A stretch of DNA of 64,000 nt. Source: Streptomyces sp. NBC_01214. Its GTDB lineage: Bacteria; Actinomycetota; Actinomycetes; Streptomycetales; Streptomycetaceae. Positions 32,686 to 41,636 of the stretch are shown here, piece after piece. A program made the position numbers and the translations under genes. Under the pieces are notes generated by a model. It did no database searches. It was not told the DNA's origin and saw only the letters and a list, made by a program, of their open reading frames with translations. Every line of letters starts with the position of its first letter. Within the stretch, counting starts at the first letter, position 1. The stretch lies in contig NZ_JAPEOS010000003.1 in the NCBI RefSeq assembly GCF_026340975.1, positions 1,178,001-1,242,000 of the forward strand, given 5' to 3'.

Positions 32686-33285
32686 ATGGCGAGACCACGC
32701 GCATTCGACGAACGTCAAGTCCTGGAGCGGGCCCGGGAACAGTTCTGGGCGACGGGCTATGCAGGAACCCGGATGGACGACATCGCCCAGGCGACCGGCC
32801 TGGGCAAGGGCAGCCTGTACGGCGCGTTCGGCGACAAGGGCAAGCTGTTCCACCGTGTGTTCGGCGACTGGTGCACCGCAGTCGTCGAGGTGGCCGAAGG
32901 GCGGCTGGCAGGTGGCCCGGACGAAGGGGCCTTGGCCCGGCTGTCGGGATACGTGCATCTCATGGCGGAGAACGCCGCCTCCGACACCGAGCGCCGCGGG
33001 TGCCTGTTGGCCAAGGGTGCGGCGGAACTGGCCCAGCACGATCCGACGGTCGCCGGACGGTCGGCCGAGACCATGACGGCACTGCTGACCCTGCTGCGGA
33101 CGGAGATCAGCGCCGCCCAGCGCCACGGCGACATCGATAGCGCTGCGGATCCGGAGCGGTTGGCGGCACTGCTGTTGACCGTGGTCCGGGGTATCGAGGC
33201 GGTAGGCAAGGCCGGCCTGGACCCGGAGACGCTGCGGAGTGTCGCAGGCACCGCACTGGCGGTCCTGCCCACGCCCAAGGGGTAG
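32686..33285 (+). CDS. TetR-family transcriptional regulator
   Basis: 199 residues. TetR_N domain: FDERQVLERAREQFWATGYA, MDDIAQATGLGKGSLYGAFG (recognition helix) and DKGKLFHRVF. C-terminal domain of the TetR_C_16-like group with Cys in RRGCLLAKGA. Divergent from the SDR gene. Likely autorepressor and SDR repressor released by a small molecule. Confidence 0.92.
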   Translation: MARPRAFDERQVLERAREQFWATGYAGTRMDDIAQATGLGKGSLYGAFGDKGKLFHRVFGDWCTAVVEVAEGRLAGGPDEGALARLSGYVHLMAENAASDTERRGCLLAKGAAELAQHDPTVAGRSAETMTALLTLLRTEISAAQRHGDIDSAADPERLAALLLTVVRGIEAVGKAGLDPETLRSVAGTALAVLPTPKG

Positions 33286-33330
33286 AAACGTCTCGCAACC
33301 GGGCACCGTCCAGCCCGCGCACACGGCCCA

Positions 33331-33489
33331 TCAGGCGCGTTGCGCCCGGTGGAGGACGGCCGGCAGTCCGTGGAGGCGTAGGGCGGCCCGGGCGGCGTTC
33401 GCGCCTGCAGCTCCCTGGACGCCGCTGCCGGGGTGCGCTGCCGCGGAGGCGAGGCGGAGCCGTTTGACCGGGGTCCCGTGCTGGTGGAG
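33331..33489 (-). pseudogene. FAD-dependent desaturase (CrtI-like) C-terminal remnant
   Basis: Minus-strand frame LHQHGTPVKRLRLASAAAHP then GSGVQGAAGANAARAALR, ending at 33331. This is the conserved C-terminal FAD-binding segment of phytoene-desaturase-like oxidoreductases (LxxASAHPGGGVxGAxGxNAA). Everything upstream of it is missing. Confidence 0.65.
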
Positions 33490-33716
33490 TGGGATTGGTG
33501 GACGGCGGAGTTCGGGAGGTGCACGCGGGCGCGGCGGGTGTTCTTGTCGGCGGCGGCGAGTCCAGCCCGGCTTCGGCGGGTGTGTGAACATGGAGCGTGT
33601 CGGTTGCAGGCCTTGATCACCTCGGTCTGCGGTGCAGTCGAGGTCCAGAGCCGCGATGCCAAGCCGGCTTCCATGCGCGGTTCGTTGAGGTCGGCGGGGG
33701 AGCTGCCCTGCTGCTG

Positions 33717-33819
33717 TTCACGACCGAGGCGACCGTGCCCGATGTGAAGGCGACCGCCCCCATCCAGCAGGCGCTGACCGAGCGCGGGCTGAAGCCCGCC
33801 GAGCACTACCTCGACTCAG
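33717..33819 (+). mobile_element. IS1182-type transposase fragment
   Basis: TTEATVPDVKATAPIQQALT then ERGLKPAEHYLDS, an internal stretch of the DDE transposase of IS1182-family elements, where HYLDSGY usually follows. The match stops at about 33819, where the IS5 fragment begins on the opposite strand. No ends or complete gene. Confidence 0.65.
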
Positions 33820-34330
33820 ATCTTCTTGGCTCCGTCATAGCCGCGGCTGTCGGCCCCCACCACCGCGTCGGCCTTCACCGACTGTGAGTCGATCACCGCG
33901 GCCGTCGGCTCCGGATCGCGCCCGGCCGCCTCGCGCACTTTCCCCCTCAGCCGGTCGTGGAGCTCACCGATCAGCCCGCATCGGCGCCAGCGCCGCCAGA
34001 ATGCGTAGACCCGGTCCCAGGCGGGAAGTCGACCGGCAGATTGCGCCACTTGATGCCGTTGTCGACAACGTAGAAGACCGCGTCCAACATCACGCGATGG
34101 CAGTAGCTCTCCGGCCTGCCACCCCGGCCCTCCATCCATGCCGGCACCGGCAGCAGCGGCCGGATCTCCTGCCACTTGGCGTCCGTCAGGTCCGTGCCAT
34201 AGGCCCGGACCCGGTCGGGCTGATCAGCCGCCTTCCCGAACCGGTGAACGAGGCAATCGCACGCCCCGCCGGACGAGTTGAACCGGACACCCTCGACCAC
34301 GTACAACGGTGACAACAGGGCCTCCTGGCG
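33817..34330 (-). mobile_element. IS5-family transposase remnant, truncated and frameshifted
   Basis: Minus strand: LTDAKWQEIRPLLPVPAWME, GRGGRPESYCHRVMLDAVFY, VVDNGIKWRNLPVDFPP, then after a one-base loss near 34020 WDRVYAFWRRWRRCGLIGEL and AAVIDSQSVKADAVVGADSR, ending GYDGAKKI at 33817 where the DDE core should continue. It is the N-terminal half of an IS5-type transposase. A 9-bp inverted pair CAGGGCCTC (34316-34324) / GAGGCCCTG (34364-34372) lies just outside and may be a relict end. Confidence 0.75.
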
Positions 34331-34510
34331 TGATCGGTGTCTCAGCAACTCCGAACTGCACCAGAGGCCCTGTCTTCATGCACGGCCACGGCAGAATCAC
34401 CCGCCCCACCGGCCACTTTCGATCACACCGCACTCAAGATCGATAGGACAACGGCTTCTGACACCAAACCGGTGCATCGCAGCCGGGGCCTTGTGCCGTG
34501 AGTGGTCCGG

Positions 34511-35665
34511 TCATGACGTGAAGGTCCACTCCAGGGTCGGCATGTCGTGGCAGGTCCACTGCTGGGCCCGGGCGCCGTCGATCATCTGCGAGTCCTCGAT
34601 CTCCAGGCACTTGCCGCTGTTGCGGTTCTTGAGCCAGTAGCCCCACTTTCCCTTGACGAGGTCCCAACGCATCGTGGGCATGTCGTGGCAGGTCCACTGC
34701 TGGGCCCGGGCGCCGTCGGTCATCTGCGAGTCCTCGATCTCCAGGCAGATACCGCTGTTGACGTTGCGGACTTCCCAGCCGTTTCCGGCCCAGTGCAGGT
34801 TCCATCGCATGGTGGGCATGTCGCGGCAGGTCCACTGCTGGACGCGAGCGCCGTTGGTCCGCAGTGAGTTCTCGATCTCCAGGCACTTGCCACTGTTGGC
34901 GTTTACCAGCGGGCCCTTCCAGTCGGCGGTCTGGGTCTGCTGGAACCAGGAGGCCAGGTCGTCGACGCGGACGGAAAGGGCGCTGGTGCGGGTCTCGGCT
35001 GCGGGGGACCCGAGACAGCCTCCCTGCCAGGACCGGGAGTTGACACCGACGATCTGTCCGTCGGCGTTCAGGAGTGGGCCGCCCGTGTCTCCCTTGCATA
35101 GAACGTCTGTACCCTTGCCGGTGATCCCCAGACCTGTGGGAGTGCTCGCGTCGAGAGTGAACGTTCCGGCGCGGAGCTTGTCCGGCACCCACTCGGTTCT
35201 GGTTCGGCCGAACCCGGCCGCGGTCAGATCGGTGCTCACGGGCGGCAGGCCAAGCGCCCGGATCGCGGGCCGGACAGTGGTGACGGGAGTGACGAGCCGG
35301 ATCAGGGCGAGATCTCGGTCGTCCCGCGGGACGATCTCAAGGATGTCCGCTGTCGTGCCGTCGCTGAGCGCGGCCGTGGCCTTCAGGGCCGGCCTGCCGG
35401 CTGGGACCGGCGTACCGGGGGTGGCCGCGAAGCAGCTCGCGGCGGTCAGGACCCACAGCTGATGGATGAGAGTGCCCGTGCAGGCACGTGCACGGTCTTC
35501 ATCGCCGATGGTGAGTTTGACGACGGCAGCAAGCTGTCCGGCGGCCGTTTCGGGGCCGCTCACGGCCATGGCGGGAGCCACCGGCATGGCGAGGGGCAGC
35601 AAGACCATGGTGAGGACGGTCAGCAGGCCGGGGGTCCGCGCGGTGCGCGGGCGGGGCGCAGGCAT
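34511..35665 (-). CDS. Secreted trypsin-fold protein lacking catalytic His and Ser, with C-terminal ricin-type lectin repeats
   Basis: 384 residues. Signal peptide GLLTVLTMVLLPLAMPVAPA (cleavage near AMA, residue 34). S1 trypsin-like domain about 36-240: the His-box reads VLTAASCFA (Ser77 where His is expected), Asp118 is kept in DRDLALIRL, and the Ser-box reads CKGDTGGPLL (Thr194 in place of Ser). A protease with both changes cannot run the standard charge relay. C-terminal half has three ricin B-like units (NSGKCLEIENSLRTNGARV, ...QQWTC..) with QxW-like motifs. Start MPAPRP has GAAGGAAGAG upstream. Probably a carbohydrate-binding, non-catalytic or altered-chemistry protein. Paralogue downstream. 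Confidence 0.88.
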   Translation of the reverse strand: MPAPRPRTARTPGLLTVLTMVLLPLAMPVAPAMAVSGPETAAGQLAAVVKLTIGDEDRARACTGTLIHQLWVLTAASCFAATPGTPVPAGRPALKATAALSDGTTADILEIVPRDDRDLALIRLVTPVTTVRPAIRALGLPPVSTDLTAAGFGRTRTEWVPDKLRAGTFTLDASTPTGLGITGKGTDVLCKGDTGGPLLNADGQIVGVNSRSWQGGCLGSPAAETRTSALSVRVDDLASWFQQTQTADWKGPLVNANSGKCLEIENSLRTNGARVQQWTCRDMPTMRWNLHWAGNGWEVRNVNSGICLEIEDSQMTDGARAQQWTCHDMPTMRWDLVKGKWGYWLKNRNSGKCLEIEDSQMIDGARAQQWTCHDMPTLEWTFTS

Positions 35666-35783
35666 GTCTCTTCCTTCGTCAGGCGTGTGCGGGTTTGCGG
35701 GCTTCATCCGTCTGCGCCAAGGCGTGGCGAGGTCCCCGACCGGGTGTGGCAGGCCGGGAACCTCGCAGAACACCGGTGGCCGG

Positions 35784-36938
35784 TCAGATCCTCCAGACCT
35801 GGTCGGCGTACTGCGCGTCGCAGTCGACCTGCACCACGGGGGCGCCCCACTCCGGGGTGCGCCACGATACGTACATGCACCGGTTGTTCAGTGAGTTGCG
35901 GATCTGGTAGCCCCCACTGGCAACGGGATCGAGCTTCCAGACCTGGTCGGCGTACGCGGGGTTGCAGTCGTACTGCGTTACGGGCGCGCCCGGCTCCGGG
36001 GTGCGCCACGACACCAGGAGGCATCGGTTGTTGTGGGTGTTGCGGATCTGGTAGCCGCCACCGGCGACCGGCTCGAACTTCCACAGCTGGTCGGCGTACT
36101 TCGGGTCACAGTCGGCCTGCTGGGCTGGGGCGCCGTTGTCGGGCGTGCGCCAACCGACGAACAGGCAGAGGTTGCTGTGGGCGTTGCGGACCGAAGCGGT
36201 GGTGAGGCCGGCCTGCCGTACCCAGTCGGCGAGGCCGTCGACGCGCGTGGAGATGGCTCCCGTACGGGTCTCCGTGGCGGGCGTGCCCAGGCATCCCCCC
36301 TGCCAGGAGCGGCTGTTCACGCCCACCAGCTCGCCTGCGGCGTTCAGCATCGGGCCGCCCGTGTCGCCCTTGCAGAGGGCGTCGGCGCCCTTGCCGGTGA
36401 CGGTGAGGGAGGTGGCGTCGGTGGCGGTGACGCTGAAGGCGCCGGTGTGGAGCTTGCCCGGTACCCACTCGGTCTTGGTACGGCCGAACCCTGCGGCCGT
36501 CAGGTCGGCGCCGGAAGCCGCGGCCGAGGTGGCAAGCCGAGCGGTCCTGATGTCGGTGACGGGCGTGGCCAGCCGGACGAGGGCGGCATCGCGGTCGCTG
36601 CGCGGGGCTATCTCGGTGACTTCGACAGCCTGGCCGTTGCCCAGGATGGCCGTGGTCTTGAGGGCCGGCTTGCCGGCGGCGACCTCGCTGCCGGGTAGGG
36701 GCGCGAAGCAGCTGGTGGCGGTCAGGACCCAGAACCGGTCGACCAGAGTGCCTGTGCAGGCACGGGAATCGACTTCGCCGCCCAGTTGGAGCCGCACCGC
36801 GTAGGGGTGCGTGTCGGCGGCGGGCTCGGGACCCGTGACCGCCGTCGCGGAAGTCGCGGGGACCATCACGAGAGTCGTTAACGCGGTGGCGGCCAGGGCG
36901 CCGTTGATCCGCGCCGCGCGCGAACGGAATGCGAGCAT
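35784..36938 (-). CDS. Second secreted trypsin-fold protein lacking His and Ser, with RICIN-like repeats
   Basis: 384 residues, same length as its neighbour. Signal peptide NGALAATALTTLVMVPATSA. Trypsin-like domain with VLTATSCFA (Ser76 for His), Asp117 in DRDAALVRL and CKGDTGGPML (Thr193 for Ser): the same two substitutions. C-terminal part is three roughly 46-residue repeats of another flavour, each with a GWRTPDNGAPAQQADCDPKY-like core and YADQLWKF. AAGGAGGAAGC precedes ATG 36938. Both genes point the same way 118 bp apart and arose by duplication with later divergence of the lectin part. Confidence 0.88.
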   Translation of the reverse strand: MLAFRSRAARINGALAATALTTLVMVPATSATAVTGPEPAADTHPYAVRLQLGGEVDSRACTGTLVDRFWVLTATSCFAPLPGSEVAAGKPALKTTAILGNGQAVEVTEIAPRSDRDAALVRLATPVTDIRTARLATSAAASGADLTAAGFGRTKTEWVPGKLHTGAFSVTATDATSLTVTGKGADALCKGDTGGPMLNAAGELVGVNSRSWQGGCLGTPATETRTGAISTRVDGLADWVRQAGLTTASVRNAHSNLCLFVGWRTPDNGAPAQQADCDPKYADQLWKFEPVAGGGYQIRNTHNNRCLLVSWRTPEPGAPVTQYDCNPAYADQVWKLDPVASGGYQIRNSLNNRCMYVSWRTPEWGAPVVQVDCDAQYADQVWRI

Positions 36939-37757
36939 GCTTCCTCCTTGAATTCGAAATTCCGGCACACGGCGATGCTCCGTCGCGTGCTCATGTCTGG
37001 TGGGGCGTCGACCGGAGATTCGACCTGCTCGCGCAACCGTGCTTTCACGGCGCCGGCGACCGAGGCGAAAGGCCTTCGGGTGGCTGCGCACCATCCCGAA
37101 AGCGCTGATTCCGCATCGGTGGATGCACGCAGATGGAATCCGCGGCCCTGATGCGTTCCGCCACGGATACGGACGACGGGCGGGGGTTCCTAAAAGCGGG
37201 GCTGGACCGGGTGATGCCGCCCCCGGTGTCCACCCGGGTTACGGGTGTTGCGGAAAGCCGGATCATGAAGTCTCCCCCTGGGGCGCGGCTCCACAGGCTG
37301 TCGGCAGCCGCCCACTGCGCCATCATGCACGCTCAAGATCAGCGGCACAATTGCCGCACAGCCTATGCTGCGCCGGCAGTCGGGCGTCGGGCGCAGGCCG
37401 TCGGCATGACCGGGCTCAGCATCGGCTACCACGCGTCGGCCCGCAAGCGGATTCCACAATGATCAGTTGCTACCGCATGCAATCGGACTGCCCGTCAGAA
37501 CAAGGCTGAATTACGTCTTCCGATTTCAGTTCGATCGACTCACCAAGAGGCCTCGGGGCACCCATTGGCTCGTTTCCGGACAGTCTCGTCTGAAAATGAC
37601 TGCCAATCAGCCACGGTTGATTTCCAGATTGCCGCGGCATACGGTAAGCGCATTCGCACTGCAGACCGATGTCGCAGTCGCCCAACCACCTTCACTGAAC
37701 AGCGCAATGGGGATGCCGCTGTCATGCCTGCGCCGCTGTTCGAAAACGGGGGAAACC
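36939..37757. other. 819-bp gene-free, lower-GC divergent region
   Basis: Separates the second trypsin-fold gene (-) from the ALF-repeat gene (+). Noticeably less G+C-rich than its neighbours, especially 37460-37740. Open frames exist on both strands but show no recognisable domain or coding bias. It probably holds the promoters of both secreted-protein genes. Confidence 0.45.
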
Positions 37758-40700
37758 ATGAACGACTTACCGCCGGCATTCTGGAGCAGGCGCCGGGTTC
37801 TCAGCACCGCGGCCGGTGTCGCAGCCGTTCCCGCGCTGCCTTCCCTCCTCACCCTGGCCGCCGCGCCCGCGCGGGCCGCCGAGGGCACGAGCGGGGCCAC
37901 CGGCCTGCCCGGCACCGACCGGGGCAAGGCCGTATGGGCGTACAAGACCGGGGGCCGTGCCGTCCGCGAAGGAGCTGCCGCAGCGCTCGCCGGATCCCCC
38001 GCGTTCGTCACCGCGTTCCTCACCTCGCAACTGCCCGCCGCCAAGGCGGACGACAACCGTTTCGCGATCCTCTCCGCCCTTCCCTACGCGGGGAAGTCGG
38101 TGCAGCAGGCGGCCGGTGCGGCACTGTCCGCCGGCGAGGGCGCCGTCGCCGCTTTCCTGGCGGGCGGTTACTCGAAGGCGCTCGAGACGGATCTGCGGGC
38201 CGCCGTCTTCACCGTCATGAGCTACAGCGGTCGCGGCGTCAAGCGTGCGGCGACGAAGGCGCTGGACCTGGGGACGGCGAAGGCGTACGACACCTTCCTG
38301 ACGACCACCCAGTACACCGCGCAGCAGGAGGACGACCGGTTCGAGGTCTTCTCCGTGCTCTCCACCGCCTCGCCGGAGGTGAAGAAGTACGCGGAACGGG
38401 CTCTCAATGAGGGGACGCCCGAGGCGATCCGCCAGTTCCTGAGCGCCGGCCAGCACATTGCGCGGGCCCGTGACGAGGAAGCCGCGACCATCGACCAGTT
38501 GGTCGCCATCGTCGAGCGGGAGGGCCTGCGGGCTCAGTTGCAGACGGAGCAGGCCGTCGCCGCCTCCGACAGCGCGAAGAAGGCCGCCTCCGAGGCCAAG
38601 GCCGCCGCGCTGAAGGCGGCCGACGAGGCGAGGGCCGCCCAGCAGGACGTGAGCAAGGCGGCCTCGGCCGCGAACGACGCGGCGAGTGCCGCCCGCGGCG
38701 CCGCGGACGCCGCTGCCACCGCGATCGGGGCCTCCCGCATGGCGCAGGCCGCTTCCGGTCGGGCCGCGTCTGCGGCGCAGGCCGCGGCTGCCGCGGCGGC
38801 GTCCGCAGGCAACGCGGCCGCGCGCGCCTACCACGCCGCGATCGCCGCCTCGGCGGACGCGAGCAAGGCCGGCGCCGCACGCCAGGCGGCGCAGGGAGCG
38901 CGCGCGGCTGCCGAGCGCGCGACCACCGCGGCCGCCGCGGCCGATCAGGCGGCTTCCGCCTCGCAGCAGGCGTCGGCGGCCGGTTCCGCCGCGGCGGGTG
39001 CGGCCCAGAACGCCGCGCAGGCTGCCAACGCCGCTGCTGACGCCGCGAGTTCGGCGGGCATCGCGCAGTCGCAGGCCGCCAAGGCGCGGCAGGCTGCCGC
39101 CGAGGCCGACGCCGCCGCCGCGCGGGCCACGCGGGCCGCGAGCACCGCGCAGTCGCTCGCGAACCGGGCGGCAAGCGCCGCACGTGTCGCCCGTGACGCT
39201 GCCCGCAGTGCCGCCGCCCACGCGATCAAGGCTGCGGAAGCGGCCGAGGAAGCGGCGGACCACGCGGGCGAGGCGATCGAGTACGCCAAGCGGTCCACGG
39301 CCTACGCGGAGGCCGCGATGGATGCGGCCACCACCGCCGCCAACGCGATCAAGGAGGCCCAGGCGGTCGAGGTCGCGGCCCGCGCTGCTGAGAGCGCCCG
39401 TATCGAGGAAGACACCAAGCTCGGTGTCCTGGAGGCGCGGCTGCGGGCGCAGGCGGAGACCGAGGACGCGGTCCGGGCCGACCGGGCGCGGACACAGGCG
39501 GACCAGACCACGACGGAGACCAAGGACCTGATCGCCGCCGCGGAGGCGGCGTTGAAGGCAGGCGCCCCCGACACGGCCGCGTCCGGCCGGAAAGCCGCCG
39601 TCAGGCTCCTGCACTCGGGCGGTACGTGGACGCGGGAGGCCGCGGAGTTCGCTCTTGCCGGCACCGACGCCGACGTGGCCAACTGGATCGACACCGACCG
39701 CCTGCTCGCGCAGAAGCAGGACGACCGCGAGAACGTCGTCGCCGTCGCCCGGGTGACGACCTCCGCGGTCGCCGGGGCCGCACATCAGGCCCTGGCCAGC
39801 GGCGACCCCGACGCCGCCCGGAGGTTCCTCGATCAGGGTGTGATCGAGGCGGCCGCCACGGACAACCGGGTCACGGTATTCAGGATCCTGGGCGAGAACC
39901 CCGGCAAGGCCGTCACGGCGAAGGCCGAGGCGGCGCTGCGCGACGGCAGCGCCCAAGCGCTGCATCGCTTCCTCAACATCGAGCTGGCGGAGGCGGTCAA
40001 GGAGGACGACCACGTCGAGGTGTTCCGCCTCCTCGGCAGCGGCGGCCCCTACATGCAGTCCGCGGCGAAGATCGTGCTGGAGGGCTCCGCCCGCATGCGG
40101 CGCTACTTCGTGCTGCACGACCAGTACAACATCGCCCGCCTCGACCACGACCGGGCCACTCACATCGCCGCGATTCGGGCCTCCATCGCCCACGGCGCGC
40201 GGATCGCCGCGAAGGCGCAGCAGGACGCCGCACTCGCCGCCCAGGCGGCGGCCGAGGCGCGCCAGGCCGCGCAGGAGGCCTCTGACTGGGCGCTCAAGGC
40301 GCAGGGCTACGCCCAGGACGCCGCGGACTCTGCCAAGGAAGCGCGTGACAGCGCGGACGCGGCCGACAGGTCGGCGGCCTCCGCCGCGCAGTCGGCGCAG
40401 CAGGCGAAGAGCGCGGCGTCCGTCGCCCGTGGCGCCGCCCGCACGGCGAACTACTCCATGCGGCGCGCCGTGGCGTCCGCGCAGCAGGCGGTGGCCTACG
40501 CGGCCGATGCGCAGTCCTCCGCCACCCAGGCGCAGGCGTCGGCCCAGCAGGCGGGCAAGGACGCGCAGGAAGCCGCCACGGCCGCCAGTGACGCCCATCG
40601 GATCGCGACCGCGAAGCGGGACGCCGAGATCGTGGCCGCGGCGAAGCAGGCCGCCGTGGAGGCGAAGCACCACGAGCAGGCGGGGACCACCCCGGCCACG

Positions 40701-41123
40701 GAGGCCGACGACGACGGCGACACCAAGCTCTGGGGGCTGTGGCCGGAGGACGTCAAGGACACCAAGGACTGGGCCCTGGTCACGGGCCACTGGAGCACGG
40801 TCGCCGGAGGCGCTGCGGTCGTCCTGGGCGTCGGCGCCCTGTTCTTCCCGCCCCTGGCCGCGGCCGCCGGCGTCGTCGGCCTCGTCTCCCTGGGACTCCA
40901 GGGGGCGAGCGCGCTGCTCAACGGCATCAGCTACGGCTGGGACGACGCGCGGTTCCACCAGGCACTCGGCGCGTTCGTGCTCGGTGGCATCCTGACCGGC
41001 AAGGGGAAGCTGCTCGGCAAGATGGGCGAGCAGGTGTCCAAGACGGTCGGCCAGAAGGTGTCCAGTGCCGCGGGCGCGGTGGCCGACGGGACGACCACCG
41101 TCGTCGGCTGGCTCACCTGGTAG
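37758..41123 (+). CDS. Large Tat-exported ALF-repeat protein with Ala-rich coiled coils and a hydrophobic C-terminus
   Basis: 1121 residues. Tat signal SRRRVLSTAAGVAAVPALPS, cleavage near ARA (residue 40). Block of ALF repeats about 50-250 (units such as GKAVWAYKTGGRAVREGAAA, ADDNRFAILSALPYAGKSVQ, EDDRFEVFSVLSTASPEVKK). Long Ala-rich coiled coil about 255-590. Second ALF block about 610-830 (DDRENVVAVARVTTSAVAGA, EDDHVEVFRLLGSGGPYMQS). Second coiled coil to about 985. C-terminal domain about 990-1121 with acidic linker, WGLWPEDVKDTKDW, two hydrophobic stretches (AVVLGVGALFFPPLAAAAGV ... ALGAFVLGGILTG) and a basic, Val-rich end. ALF proteins are Streptomyces-specific; some carry toxin tips. 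ATG 37758 follows GGGGGAAACC. Confidence 0.85.
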   Translation: MNDLPPAFWSRRRVLSTAAGVAAVPALPSLLTLAAAPARAAEGTSGATGLPGTDRGKAVWAYKTGGRAVREGAAAALAGSPAFVTAFLTSQLPAAKADDNRFAILSALPYAGKSVQQAAGAALSAGEGAVAAFLAGGYSKALETDLRAAVFTVMSYSGRGVKRAATKALDLGTAKAYDTFLTTTQYTAQQEDDRFEVFSVLSTASPEVKKYAERALNEGTPEAIRQFLSAGQHIARARDEEAATIDQLVAIVEREGLRAQLQTEQAVAASDSAKKAASEAKAAALKAADEARAAQQDVSKAASAANDAASAARGAADAAATAIGASRMAQAASGRAASAAQAAAAAAASAGNAAARAYHAAIAASADASKAGAARQAAQGARAAAERATTAAAAADQAASASQQASAAGSAAAGAAQNAAQAANAAADAASSAGIAQSQAAKARQAAAEADAAAARATRAASTAQSLANRAASAARVARDAARSAAAHAIKAAEAAEEAADHAGEAIEYAKRSTAYAEAAMDAATTAANAIKEAQAVEVAARAAESARIEEDTKLGVLEARLRAQAETEDAVRADRARTQADQTTTETKDLIAAAEAALKAGAPDTAASGRKAAVRLLHSGGTWTREAAEFALAGTDADVANWIDTDRLLAQKQDDRENVVAVARVTTSAVAGAAHQALASGDPDAARRFLDQGVIEAAATDNRVTVFRILGENPGKAVTAKAEAALRDGSAQALHRFLNIELAEAVKEDDHVEVFRLLGSGGPYMQSAAKIVLEGSARMRRYFVLHDQYNIARLDHDRATHIAAIRASIAHGARIAAKAQQDAALAAQAAAEARQAAQEASDWALKAQGYAQDAADSAKEARDSADAADRSAASAAQSAQQAKSAASVARGAARTANYSMRRAVASAQQAVAYAADAQSSATQAQASAQQAGKDAQEAATAASDAHRIATAKRDAEIVAAAKQAAVEAKHHEQAGTTPATEADDDGDTKLWGLWPEDVKDTKDWALVTGHWSTVAGGAAVVLGVGALFFPPLAAAAGVVGLVSLGLQGASALLNGISYGWDDARFHQALGAFVLGGILTGKGKLLGKMGEQVSKTVGQKVSSAAGAVADGTTTVVGWLTW

Positions 41124-41134
41124 ACCGTCACCTC

Positions 41135-41180
41135 CCCGGGTGGGCGGGAAGGGTAGCTAGTCCCTCCCCGCCCGCCCGGG
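41135..41180 (+). terminator. Strong hairpin after the ALF gene
   Basis: CCCGGGTGGGCGGG (41135-41148) pairs with CCCGCCCGCCCGGG (41167-41180), 14 bp with one G-U pair, with a second inner stem. It sits 12 nt after the ALF stop and 44 nt before the next gene, so it may be a terminator or partial attenuator. Confidence 0.6.
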
Positions 41181-41223
41181 TCGTACACGCGCCGCAGACG
41201 CGCCGCACACGACAAGGGATTCC

Positions 41224-41601
41224 GTGCTGACCTCGAACCTGTCCGCCGGTCAATGGTGGATCGCCGCGCTCGTGTCCGGCCTCGCCCTCGGCCTGGCCGC
41301 GCAGTCCATGACCACGACCCCACGGGACCGGCTGATCGCCTGGTCGTTGCCCCTGGTCGGCGCCGTGTCCATTGCCGGCGGCTCCGCCGCACGCGGTTAC
41401 GCGGGCAGGACACCGCTGGTGCTCTACACCGCCACCATGATCATTCTGGTCATTCTGAGAATCGTCTTCGCCGGGTACGTCACCCGCCAGCTCGACCTGA
41501 AGCGCGCGGGGAAACCCATGGAGGACATGTCCCGCGGACAGACCTTCGTGTTCCTCCTCGCATTCCTGGCCGCGCTCATCGGCGTCGCCTATCTCATCTG
41601 A
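41224..41601 (+). CDS. Four-TM small membrane protein, unknown function
   Basis: 125 residues. Predicted helices: QWWIAALVSGLALGLAAQSM, LIAWSLPLVGAVSIAGGSA, VLYTATMIILVILRIVFAGY and TFVFLLAFLAALIGVAYLI. A cytoplasmic basic loop RQLDLKRAGKPMEDMSRGQ lies between helices 3 and 4. GTG start. Not a family I can name. Location immediately after a protein with a membrane-active-looking C-terminus, together with the size and 4-helix topology (as in colicin-A-type immunity proteins), suggests an immunity-like role; this is inference only. Confidence 0.75.
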   Translation: MLTSNLSAGQWWIAALVSGLALGLAAQSMTTTPRDRLIAWSLPLVGAVSIAGGSAARGYAGRTPLVLYTATMIILVILRIVFAGYVTRQLDLKRAGKPMEDMSRGQTFVFLLAFLAALIGVAYLI

Positions 41602-41636
41602 AGAGCCGTTCCGACAAAGACAAAGAAGGAAGAACG

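Noticed and set aside
33817..34372. Intact IS5-family element
   Set aside because: Transposase is truncated at both the DDE core and by a frameshift; paired ends do not bracket a complete gene.
37767..40958. Open frame of 1063 codons on the minus strand opposite the ALF gene
   Set aside because: It is a shadow of the high-GC Ala-rich coding strand: no start signal, Gly/Arg/Leu-skewed composition and no domain.
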